This document shows positions 9,119-16,057 of a stretch of DNA of 37,810 nt, one piece after another (within the stretch, counting starts at the first letter, position 1; each line of letters begins with the position of its first letter). Position numbers and translations under genes: made by a program. The stretch is taken from contig JAGOTL010000007.1 in the NCBI GenBank assembly GCA_018061805.1, forward strand, positions 1 to 37,810. Direction: 5' to 3'. The notes below the pieces were generated by a model. It made no database searches and was not told where the DNA came from. It worked only from the letters and a program-made list of their open reading frames with translations. This stretch comes from Candidatus Babeliales bacterium. GTDB lineage: Bacteria > Babelota > Babeliae > Babelales > Chromulinivoraceae.

Positions 9119-9154
9119 AAGCAGTGCTCAAAGAAAATTCTTGAGGCACTGCTT
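9119..9154. terminator. Bidirectional terminator
   Basis: AAGCAGTGC (9119-9127) pairs with GCACTGCTT (9146-9154); TCAA/TTGA extend the stem inward with a one-base bulge. It lies between convergent genes ending at 9103 and 9174. Confidence 0.75.
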
Positions 9155-9173
9155 AAAATTGGTTTCTTGTAAC

Positions 9174-9821
9174 TTATTTATTGCGTTTAGAAAATGTTGC
9201 TAAATCTTCTGTTCTGCCAGATAACACTAATTCATCATAATCTAACAGAGTATAATTTTCATTGATCGAGATATATTCTTTGTCTCGTTTTACGGCGATG
9301 CAATTGATTTTATACGTGGTATAAAAATCGATTTCTTTGACCTTTTTACCTACAAATTCAAGATCTACAGGTTCTAAAGATATTGAAAATGATTTGCTGA
9401 GTCGTGCAAGGCTATTAAATGGAGAGCTGAGCATATCAGCCAATGTGATTGCAGATTCTTCTTCTGGGCGTATCACTAAGTCAACCTTTAAAAGATCTAA
9501 AATTTCTTTTTGAGTTTGTGATGTTGCACGAGCAACCACTTTAACATGTTTGAATCGTTTTTTGATGATAGCAGCAATTAAAATAGATTGAGCTATATTT
9601 TCACCGATACCGATGATGACGACATCGATTTCTTCAATGCCAATAGCTTCAAGTGATGCTGTATCAATAATTTCGGTGCAGATTGCTTGAGTAACGTAGT
9701 TTTGTACGCCAATTATTTCATGTTCATCAGAATCGATGGCTAAGACCTCTTCGTTATGTTCAGAAAGGCTTTTGGCAAGTTGTTTGCCAAAGCGGCCTAG
9801 TCCAATAATACAAAATTTCAT
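9174..9821 (-). CDS. ktrA: Potassium uptake regulatory subunit KtrA/TrkA (RCK domain)
   Basis: Cytoplasmic gating subunit of a Ktr/Trk-type K+ uptake system. The 215-residue length fits single-RCK KtrA rather than the double TrkA of about 450. The Rossmann nucleotide-binding loop IGLGRFG (G7, G9, G12) and the acidic AIDSD (D30) at the end of the second strand are visible, followed by VVIIGIGENIAQS and KVVARA. The C-terminal TrkA-C domain (about 145-210) ends with DELVLSG. The gene follows ktrB by 15 bases and shares its promoter. Confidence 0.92.
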   Translation of the reverse strand: MKFCIIGLGRFGKQLAKSLSEHNEEVLAIDSDEHEIIGVQNYVTQAICTEIIDTASLEAIGIEEIDVVIIGIGENIAQSILIAAIIKKRFKHVKVVARATSQTQKEILDLLKVDLVIRPEEESAITLADMLSSPFNSLARLSKSFSISLEPVDLEFVGKKVKEIDFYTTYKINCIAVKRDKEYISINENYTLLDYDELVLSGRTEDLATFSKRNK

Positions 9822-9836
9822 AGTATAAATCCTTAT

Positions 9837-11174
9837 TTAACCTAAAATAACGTGTTCTTTTGGATAAGAAATATCACGTAAATCACCAATGCGTCGAATG
9901 CTTAAAATAATAGCAAGTGCCCCAATTCGTCCAACGATCATAGAAATAATCATGAAACATTTACCCAGGGTGGTAACATCGTTGATAGGGGCAATGGTCG
10001 TACCGTTGTTGGTAAATGCTGAAATCGTGCCAAATAAAATATCAAGAAAATCCCAACGTAGTTCTGTGATCAGTAAACAAAATGTAATGAGTACGATCCA
10101 TGAAAGACTCAGTGCGATAATAGCCATAGCTTTATATACTTGGTCATCGATAATATGTCGTTCAAATAACATTGCATTACGTTTACCTTGGATAGCTGCT
10201 TTAATAACTGCTAAGTAAATTGCAAATACGCTTGTTTTAATACCACTACCTGTTGATAGGGGTGCTGACCCGATAAACATAGTGATCATACTTAAAACAA
10301 GAGTAGCTAGTTGTACGGTAGTGTATGCGATCACGGTAAATCCTGTGCTTTTCATGGCCACGCTACTAAAAAGGACAACAGATATTTTTTGAAGGAAGGG
10401 CATGTGTGCAAGTGTGTGATTACGTTCTAGGATCCAGAATAAAACAGCAAAAATAAGACTTGTTGATAGATACATGCGTAGCACTAGTTTAGTGTGCCAG
10501 CTAATTGATCGCATGCCAATTGAGCTATCATATTTATGTATGAGTTCGTGCCATGTGACAAAACCCAGTCCACCAATAATTAAAAGTATCATAGTGGTAT
10601 ACAAGATAACAGGGTGGTCACTAAACTCAGAAAATTGATCGGGAAACAAGGAAAAACCAGCATTACAAAATGATGAAACAGCATGAAATAAAGAATAAAA
10701 CAATGCTTTTTTAAAGGTGTATTGTTGGAGCATGATTGGCAAAATAATCAGTGTCCCTAAAACTTCAGATATTGCGGTAAATTTGATAATAAAAAGCAAT
10801 GTTTGCTTGGTATCTTTAAAGCTGCGTAGCGATAATGTTTCACTTGCAATGACTTGTGTGTAAATTCCAAGATTGCTAAACATGTACATAAAACAAAGGC
10901 TTAAGGTCATCACCCCAAGTCCGCCTAGTTGCATGAGGCAGAGCATGACCATGTGTCCTATGCAGGTAAACTGTTCAATGGGCACAGTTAAAAAACCGGT
11001 CACCGTTGTCAGTGATGTTGCCGTAAAAAACAGGTCAATAATTGACATGCTTGTTTGTCTGCATACGGGCAACGCTAAAATGAATGTTCCAATACATGTT
11101 GCAGTCAGCAATGATAAAAGAATCATATGTTGTGGATAATATTTAAGGAAATATTTTCCTTTAGTGGCTAACAT
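9837..11174 (-). CDS. ktrB: Potassium transporter membrane subunit KtrB/TrkH
   Basis: Pore-forming subunit of the K+ uptake system. The 445-residue protein has four pore loops, each with the selectivity-filter glycine: TVTGF (G60), CNAGF (G173), KSTGF (G278) and TNNGT (G391). Hydrophobic helices alternate between them as in the four-fold M1-P-M2 architecture. PLSTGSGIKTSVFA near 305-318 is typical of KtrB. It is the first gene of a two-gene unit with ktrA 15 bases downstream; a good promoter lies at 11210-11239. Confidence 0.94.
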   Translation of the reverse strand: MLATKGKYFLKYYPQHMILLSLLTATCIGTFILALPVCRQTSMSIIDLFFTATSLTTVTGFLTVPIEQFTCIGHMVMLCLMQLGGLGVMTLSLCFMYMFSNLGIYTQVIASETLSLRSFKDTKQTLLFIIKFTAISEVLGTLIILPIMLQQYTFKKALFYSLFHAVSSFCNAGFSLFPDQFSEFSDHPVILYTTMILLIIGGLGFVTWHELIHKYDSSIGMRSISWHTKLVLRMYLSTSLIFAVLFWILERNHTLAHMPFLQKISVVLFSSVAMKSTGFTVIAYTTVQLATLVLSMITMFIGSAPLSTGSGIKTSVFAIYLAVIKAAIQGKRNAMLFERHIIDDQVYKAMAIIALSLSWIVLITFCLLITELRWDFLDILFGTISAFTNNGTTIAPINDVTTLGKCFMIISMIVGRIGALAIILSIRRIGDLRDISYPKEHVILG

Positions 11175-11209
11175 AGTGTTCCTTTTTTAAAAACAAATAC
11201 AATATCCCT

Positions 11210-11239
11210 AGCATAGTTTTTTTATCTATCGTTGGTCAA
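11210..11239 (-). promoter_or_regulatory. Sigma70-type promoter of ktrBA
   Basis: On the minus strand TTGACC, an 18-base spacer, TATGCT, about 36 bases before the ktrB start. The -35 matches consensus at five of six positions. Confidence 0.6.
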
Positions 11240-11260
11240 TTTAAAAACGCTTACGATCAT

Positions 11261-12583
11261 TTAAGATTGTTGCTTGAGGATTTTTTGAAGATAAAGTGAC
11301 GCTTGATCCATAGGGATACGTTCTTGAGCACCGCTGTCACGATGACGTACGGTTATCGTATTATCTTCAAGTGTTTGAAAATCAGTAGTAAAACAGATTG
11401 GAGTACCGATTTCGTCTTGTCGACGATATCTTTTTCCAATTGATCCACTTTCATCATATTCGATTGCGATATAATCAGCTTTAAGTTGTTGGTAAAGCTT
11501 TTGGGCTGGTTCTGATATTTTTTTCATCAAAGGAAGTACTGCAGCTTTGATTGGTGCAATCGTTGGATGCAACTTTAAAAGCACACGAGTTTCACCGTCC
11601 ATAACATCTTCATGATACGCATCAAACAGAAGTGTTAAAAAGAGTCGTTCAACACCAACTGATGATTCAACGACGGTTGGAATCTCGCTTGTTCCTGTTT
11701 CTTGGTCAAAGACAGCTAAATCTTTACCTGAAAATTTGGTGTGTTGAGACAGGTCAAAGTTGCCACGATGAGCGATACCTTCAAGTTCTTTAAATCCAAA
11801 TGGGAATTCGTATTCTACGTCAATTGTGCATTTGCTATAGTGTGACAGTTTTTCTTTTGGGTGCTCATATAATTTTATTTTGTTCATGTCTATACCAATA
11901 GCGGTATAAAATTCTTTGCGTTTTTGTACCCAATACTGAAATGTTTCCATGCTGGTTGCATCTTTGCAGAACCATTCAAGCTCCATTTGTTCAAATTCAC
12001 GCATGCGGAATAAAAATTGTTTTGGAGTGATTTCGTTACGAAATGCTTTACCGATTTGCGCTACACCAAAGGGTAACTTGGTTCGGCTGGTTGACCAAAT
12101 ATTTTTAAATTGTACAAAAATGGTTTGAGCTGTTTCTGGTCGCAGGTACGCTTTTGCGCTGTCATCTTGTACGGCGCCTAGTTGTGTTTGAAACATAAGG
12201 TTAAAGTCGCGAATATCAGTCCAAGCCTTAATACCGCAAGATGGGCATGGTTTTTCTAAATTAATGTTGTCGTCATCGGTTCTAAAGCGTTTTTTGCAGT
12301 TGGTACAATCGACCATCGGGTCATGGAAATTTTCAACGTGTCCAGAAGCAACCCACATAGCATGAGGTCCAATGAGTGAACCATCGAGGAAAAAGGTGTC
12401 ACCCTTTGAAGATTGAATCGATTTTTTCCATGCACTTTTAATGTTTTCTTTCATCAAAGTTCCAAGGTGCCCAAAATCATACAAACCATTGATTCCACCG
12501 TAAATATCAGCAGATGGAAAAACAAAACCACGACGTTTGCACAGTGACACTATTTTTTCAAGATTTACCTGTGAGTTTGACAT
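11261..12583 (-). CDS. glyQS: Glycyl-tRNA synthetase, single-chain (alpha2) type
   Basis: Charges tRNA-Gly with glycine. The 440-residue length and GGINGLYDFGHLG near residues 29-41 identify the single-chain, class II form, not the alpha2beta2 glyQ/glyS form. Also seen: a zinc-ribbon pair C93xxC96 and C113xxC116, RPETAQ (148-153), motif 2 FRNEITPKQFLFRMREFEQME (181-201), and motif 3 in SSVGVERLF. I use the ATG at 12583 (MSNSQVN) because AAAGG lies at the right distance; an upstream start at 12625 would add 14 residues that overlap the promoter below. It is monocistronic. Confidence 0.95.
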   Translation of the reverse strand: MSNSQVNLEKIVSLCKRRGFVFPSADIYGGINGLYDFGHLGTLMKENIKSAWKKSIQSSKGDTFFLDGSLIGPHAMWVASGHVENFHDPMVDCTNCKKRFRTDDDNINLEKPCPSCGIKAWTDIRDFNLMFQTQLGAVQDDSAKAYLRPETAQTIFVQFKNIWSTSRTKLPFGVAQIGKAFRNEITPKQFLFRMREFEQMELEWFCKDATSMETFQYWVQKRKEFYTAIGIDMNKIKLYEHPKEKLSHYSKCTIDVEYEFPFGFKELEGIAHRGNFDLSQHTKFSGKDLAVFDQETGTSEIPTVVESSVGVERLFLTLLFDAYHEDVMDGETRVLLKLHPTIAPIKAAVLPLMKKISEPAQKLYQQLKADYIAIEYDESGSIGKRYRRQDEIGTPICFTTDFQTLEDNTITVRHRDSGAQERIPMDQASLYLQKILKQQS

Positions 12584-12625
12584 TATTTTAGACCTTTGAT
12601 TTGATAAAAAACACCTTATATACAA

Positions 12626-12654
12626 AATGTAGCAGTAGATCGTCCATTTGTAAA
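12626..12654 (-). promoter_or_regulatory. Sigma70-type promoter of glyQS
   Basis: On the minus strand TTTACA, a 17-base spacer, TACATT, about 43 bases before the start at 12583. Its position supports the shorter glyQS start. Confidence 0.55.
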
Positions 12655-12764
12655 TAAAAGCTCACCTACGATATAATTCTGCACTTGATAATGTTGCAAT
12701 GAAAAAACCCGTTCTGTTAAGGTAAGGGTATAGAGGTTTTGGTCATAAGGTGGGGTGGGTTATT

Positions 12765-12896
12765 ATGAGGAAACATAGACAAAGTTGGTATGCGTCAATT
12801 GTTATGATGGTTAGTTTTTTAACAATACAATGCGTTATGCTCGGGCTCGTTTCTGTGAGTTCGCAACCAATCGTACAAGAAGTTCAAACTCTATAA
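12765..12896 (+). CDS. Small single-span membrane peptide (43 residues), unknown
   Basis: ATG to TAA encodes 43 residues: a basic N-terminus (MRKHRQSW), one hydrophobic helix of about 22 residues with a Cys (IQCVMLG), and a short polar tail ending VQEVQTL. The G-rich sequence before ATG (GGTGGGGTGGG) may serve for ribosome binding. It lies upstream of the membrane-anchored protease gene and could be a leader peptide or small membrane protein. No similarity recognised; short ORF, so moderate confidence. Confidence 0.45.
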   Translation: MRKHRQSWYASIVMMVSFLTIQCVMLGLVSVSSQPIVQEVQTL

Positions 12897-13006
12897 TTAT
12901 AAAGTGATAGGCCGCAAGGTATCAGAGCTGTAAAAGCTAGTTATTTTTTTCATTATCGTTACACTGATTGCCAGAGTTAATAAGACACCAAAGAAAGGGT
13001 AAAAAT

Positions 13007-14680
13007 ATGAAGAAAATACATGTCGTTTGTGGAGCAATAACGTTTCTATTGTTATGTGCTTTTGGTTATGTAGGATATGTAGCATTGTCTGATTACAGTC
13101 AAATGCGCCAAATGTTGCAGACATTGCAAGAGCATGTTGGGCATAGTTCTGAAAATAGTATATCTGGTAATTTACCAAAAAATGGCAATGAAGATCCGTG
13201 CAATACAGCAATTTCATCACAGCTGTGGGCAAAATTACAAAAAAGTTTACAAAATACGGTTGTGCAATTGCATGTGACCAATATCGAAAAAAATGTTTTG
13301 CAGCCATATCGTGTGCCTAAGACGGGTGCATGTACAGGATCTGGGTTTATTATCAGTGATGAAGGTGAAATTGTCACGAATGCTCACGTAGTCACCGGGG
13401 CAACATCGGTTATGGTGCAAATGCCAGCGTTTGGTAAGCATCAATTTGAAGTAGATTTAATCGGGATCATGCCCGAAAAAGATTTTGCATTAGTAAAATT
13501 CAGACCTGACGATATTCAAACGATTATCAATATGCTGGGTAAAATGCCTAAATTACCGCTGGGTGATTCTGATTCTGTGGTGCGATCTCAAGAAGTGTTG
13601 GCATTAGGATACCCGCTTGGTCAACAATCACTCAAAAGTACAACCGGTGTGATTAGTGGTCGCGAGTCTGGCTTGATTCAAATGAGTGCGCCAATTAACC
13701 CAGGAAGCTCAGGTGGCCCATTGCTCAACTGTTTGGGTGAAGTGATTGGTATCAATACCTGTTATATTCAAAACGCTCAAAACGTGAACTACATAATCGG
13801 TATTAATGATCTGAAAATATTTTTAAAACATCTTCGTGCTGGTGGTTTGGTGCGTAAGCCGTACATCGGTGTGTATCAAGCAATGGCAACTGAAGATTTG
13901 GTAAAATCATTGGGCAATCCTATGCCAGGTGGTACCTATGTGGTTGAAGTGTTGTGTGATAGCCCACTTCTTGGACAGCTACAGCCAGGTGATATGATTT
14001 ACAATATTAACGGTGTTGATGTTGATCTATATGGTGATTTATCAGTTCCGTGGAGTGAAGATAAAATCAGTACAGCAGAATACATATCACGCCTTGAAGT
14101 AGGTGGTCCTGTTAAGCTGGTGGTGTATCGTAAAGGCAAAAAAATAAATATGGAGTGTATGTTTGAGCGTAAAAAGTTAGCACCAGTACGCTTAGTGTAT
14201 GCAGAATATGAAGAGTTACCGTACGAGACATTTGGTGGTTTTGTGGTTATGCCATTAATGTTGAATCATCTATCACAACTTGGCGGTGCAGCTCCAATGC
14301 TTTCAAAATATGCAGATGAAAAAAATCATAATGAACCTGCGCTTATCGTAACGCATGTACATCCTGATTCTCCTGCGTATAAAGAACGTTTGCGCATTAC
14401 AGGTAGTGTGCTTAAAATGGTAAACGGTAAACCGGTTAAAACACTTGATGATCTAAAAGCAGCGCTTCTTTCAAGTGACGATATTGTCACCCTTGAAACG
14501 ACTGACAATATTTTAGTTGCCTTAGCAAAAGAAAAAATATGCAAAGCTGAACCAGCCTTAGCTCAAAAATACAACTATCCTGTGACTGAAACCATGAAAG
14601 AAATGATTCAGCGACATGAAACCAAAAAAGCTAAAAAAGAAGCTGCACAACAAAAAAAGAAACAGACTGTAAAAAAATAA
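13007..14680 (+). CDS. Membrane-anchored HtrA/Deg-type serine protease with PDZ domains
   Basis: Protein quality-control protease acting outside the cytoplasmic membrane. The 557-residue product has an N-terminal anchor helix (about 8-27), then a trypsin-like domain with the catalytic triad visible: His127 in TNAHVV, Asp159 in EKDFALV, Ser235 in NPGSSGGPLL. A PDZ domain follows (about 285-395; RKPYIGV, QPGDMIYNINGVDV), and a second, less typical one near 440-515 (VHPDSPAY, VLKMVNGKPVKTLDDL). The C-terminus is very Lys-rich. I choose ATG 13007 because AAAGAAAGGG lies just upstream; an earlier TTG at 12968 lacks a site. Which Deg paralogue it is cannot be said. Confidence 0.92.
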   Translation: MKKIHVVCGAITFLLLCAFGYVGYVALSDYSQMRQMLQTLQEHVGHSSENSISGNLPKNGNEDPCNTAISSQLWAKLQKSLQNTVVQLHVTNIEKNVLQPYRVPKTGACTGSGFIISDEGEIVTNAHVVTGATSVMVQMPAFGKHQFEVDLIGIMPEKDFALVKFRPDDIQTIINMLGKMPKLPLGDSDSVVRSQEVLALGYPLGQQSLKSTTGVISGRESGLIQMSAPINPGSSGGPLLNCLGEVIGINTCYIQNAQNVNYIIGINDLKIFLKHLRAGGLVRKPYIGVYQAMATEDLVKSLGNPMPGGTYVVEVLCDSPLLGQLQPGDMIYNINGVDVDLYGDLSVPWSEDKISTAEYISRLEVGGPVKLVVYRKGKKINMECMFERKKLAPVRLVYAEYEELPYETFGGFVVMPLMLNHLSQLGGAAPMLSKYADEKNHNEPALIVTHVHPDSPAYKERLRITGSVLKMVNGKPVKTLDDLKAALLSSDDIVTLETTDNILVALAKEKICKAEPALAQKYNYPVTETMKEMIQRHETKKAKKEAAQQKKKQTVKK

Positions 14681-14716
14681 CGCTTTGCTGGTATTAAAAA
14701 CATATCGATTTTAACG

Positions 14717-14747
14717 AAAGGTCACATACGAAAAATATGTGACCTTT
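14717..14747. terminator. Terminator-like hairpin after the HtrA-like gene
   Basis: 12-bp perfect stem AAAGGTCACATA / TATGTGACCTTT with a 7-base loop. The T run after it is short (TTTACTCTTCTC). Confidence 0.7.
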
Positions 14748-14773
14748 ACTCTTCTCAATCTTTCTATCTGTGT

Positions 14774-14779
14774 TATAAT
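14774..14779 (+). promoter_or_regulatory. -10 element of the tRNA-Arg promoter
   Basis: TATAAT preceded by TG at the extended -10 position, 38 bases before the tRNA. No good -35 hexamer is visible at 17 bases upstream (CTTCTC), which fits an extended -10 promoter. Confidence 0.5.
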
Positions 14780-14816
14780 TGATAGCATCAATACATGTTC
14801 TTGTATTGTCATAACT

Positions 14817-14892
14817 GCGCCCATAGCTCAATGGATAGAGTACCGGATTTCGAATCCGTTGGTTGTAGGTTCGAGTCCTACTGGGCGCACCA
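14817..14892 (+). tRNA. tRNA-Arg (anticodon TCG)
   Basis: 76 bases that fold as a tRNA: 7-bp acceptor stem GCGCCCA/TGGGCGC, D arm with AGCTCAATGGATAGAGT, anticodon loop TTTCGAA (anticodon TCG, reads CGA), and the T arm GTAGG-TTCGAGT-CCTAC. CCA is encoded (14890-14892). The outermost anticodon-stem pair is a C/T mismatch. It forms the left boundary of the repeat-flanked block described below. Confidence 0.96.
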
Positions 14893-15036
14893 CTGTAAAC
14901 GATCCCCCTTTTTCAGAACTAAATCAAACGGTTTTGGATTCAATATAATCGAATCTACTTGCACGTCGTAGACGATGTTTTGGATTAAACATAGTTTAAT
15001 CTATTTGCCACTTAGGCATAAGTTCTGAAGTAGGAA
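14887..15036. repeat. Left copy of a 150-bp direct repeat, starting in the tRNA-Arg 3' end
   Basis: Aligns without gaps to 17829-17978, 142 of 150 bases identical by hand count. It begins at GCACCA, the end of the tRNA. Inside it are ends that mirror each other (TTTCAGAACT near 14911-14920 and AGTTCTGAAG at 15021-15030) and a small palindrome GATTAAAC-ATA-GTTTAATC. It may therefore be a MITE-like element, an att-type repeat, or both. Confidence 0.9.
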
Positions 15037-15097
15037 TTTTTGGCTTATTAATACGATATTGTGGCCCCATGGAATCTTAAATGTTGGGAGTTCGCTT

Positions 15098-15124
15098 AAT
15101 AGTCTCACAGGCTGTGAGGCTATT
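15098..15124. terminator. Hairpin in the gap after the left repeat
   Basis: AATAGTCTCACAG (15098-15110) mirrors CTGTGAGGCTATT (15112-15124) with one G/T pair, followed by TTATAT. It could end a transcript coming from tRNA-Arg or belong to the decayed sequence there. Confidence 0.4.
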
Positions 15125-15240
15125 TTATATTAAAAATATTTGCTCTTGAGAATCTTGTTAAGCCTGGAAATTCTTTTTGAATATCTGCTGCTATTCCATG
15201 CAGTTTCATCCCGTGTTATTAAATTATTTTCCCAGTTGGT
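15120..15240 (-). pseudogene. Remnant resembling the N-terminal domain of DUF1016 (YhcG-like) proteins
   Basis: On the minus strand one frame (15197 to 15120) reads IAADIQKEFPGL then FSRANIFNI before a stop, very like the LAxDLxKEFPGxxGFSxxNLxxM signature of the DUF1016 N-terminal domain. A second frame just upstream contains NWENNLITRDE, loosely like its YWxIGxxI part. There is no start codon and the frames do not join, so this is a broken fragment. Recognition is by eye from a short stretch. Confidence 0.45.
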
Positions 15241-15244
15241 ATGT

Positions 15245-15325
15245 CGGTACATAGCTGTAGTCCTCCAAGAAGTGCTCCGATATCCTCATAGCATTATATG
15301 TTTGCAGAAAAGATAACTGGTACAT
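15245..15325 (-). pseudogene. Decayed second copy of the CdiI-like immunity gene
   Basis: On the minus strand ATG 15325 begins MYQLSFLQTYNAMRI, matching the neighbour's MQQYHLNLLQTFNAMRI. After a loss of about 14 codons and a frame change the sequence continues DIGALLGGLQLC, matching DIATILGSLQLC of the neighbour. At DNA level 21 of 23 bases around the NAM motif agree. It starts only 5 bases after the intact gene's stop, so it is a broken tandem duplicate or the residue of an earlier immunity gene. Confidence 0.65.
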
Positions 15326-15329
15326 GGTC

Positions 15330-15791
15330 TTATTTATCAATTTGTAAAAAACTTACCTCAAGAGGGTAAGAATCATTAATAGCATGATTAATGGACAGTA
15401 GCCATTGTTGCCACAGAGTGTCATTAAGGGTATGTTGCATTTTATGAATTAGAATCAAGAGACTTTCGACATCTTCAAAATGATATTTTTTATAAAATAA
15501 TTCTAAATAATTGAGCATGCAAGTATATGCTTGCTGAGTGTTAAATCTTGTTTGGGATGTTAAGTTGACACCTTCAGCTATGAGTGTTTTTTTTACAGCA
15601 TTTATCCAATCATGCCATGCTGCTCGATCTATCGTTGGTGCTTGTAAAGGATTATTGTTATAGGGCATGCATAATTGCAGTGAACCTAAAATAGTTGCTA
15701 TGTCGGCTGATTCATGTTGCTCAAAATATATATCCAAGAAAATTCTCATAGCATTAAATGTTTGTAGTAAATTGAGATGATATTGTTGCAT
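15330..15791 (-). CDS. CdiI-like immunity protein with two internal repeats
   Basis: A 153-residue cytoplasmic protein with no export signal. Each half carries the same pattern: QTFNAMRIFLDIYFE ... DIATILGSLQL ... AAWHDWINAVKK in the first, QAYTCMLNYLELFYKK ... DVESLLILIHK ... TLWQQWLLSINHA in the second. The QAxxAMxxFLxxYxE ... DxAxWxDWxxxV pattern is that of a CdiI-type immunity family found beside polymorphic and contact-dependent toxins (named from memory, PF18593-like). It starts 11 bases after the toxin-like tail ends, with AAGGA before ATG. The context makes an immunity role for that tail likely. Confidence 0.65.
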   Translation of the reverse strand: MQQYHLNLLQTFNAMRIFLDIYFEQHESADIATILGSLQLCMPYNNNPLQAPTIDRAAWHDWINAVKKTLIAEGVNLTSQTRFNTQQAYTCMLNYLELFYKKYHFEDVESLLILIHKMQHTLNDTLWQQWLLSINHAINDSYPLEVSFLQIDK

Positions 15792-15802
15792 AAAATATCC
15801 TT

Positions 15803-16057
15803 TTAATTACGAGGAGGAGTTGCTGCACTAAATCCAGCATATTGGTTCCATGGCCTCATTTTTGTATTAAATCCACCATTACGAATTTCTTTAGTCTTAC
15901 TCCAAACGCATGCCCAATATTGACCACCATTAACATCTTTTTGTTCATACCAACGAAGATATTTGTGTGTAGTTCCTACGTAATTTTTTTTATTGCGGCA
16001 TACTTCAAGTAAGCGTTGTTGATTTGCATCAGTCAGTGTTAAATGCCTTCTTCTGGT
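15803..16057 (-). pseudogene. Out-of-frame C-terminal toxin-like domain of the HINT protein
   Basis: Downstream of the HINT protein's stop, the -1 frame is open for 84 codons with no start codon of its own. It overlaps the end of the HINT gene (16039-16057) and reads from LTLTDANQQRLLEV through YLRWYEQKDVNGGQYWACVW and KEIRNGGFNTKMRPW to TPPRN and a stop. Coding character is plain (Trp/Tyr-rich, NGGxYW motif), and the place is where a polymorphic toxin tip belongs. A one-base change between about 16045 and 16057 would fuse it to the HINT protein. It is either an inactivated tip, a programmed frameshift product or a sequencing error. I cannot name the toxin family. Confidence 0.6.

Noticed and set aside
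12968-13006. Longer N-terminus for the HtrA-like protease from a TTG at 12968
   Set aside because: No ribosome site there, and the extension would place polar residues and the real ribosome site before the anchor helix.
12897-13307. 136-codon minus-strand ORF upstream of and inside the HtrA-like gene
   Set aside because: Overlaps the protease start and coding sequence on the opposite strand and has no ribosome site; a shadow ORF.
14739-14948. 69-codon plus ORF over the tRNA
   Set aside because: It reads through tRNA-Arg and into the direct repeat; the tRNA explains the sequence.
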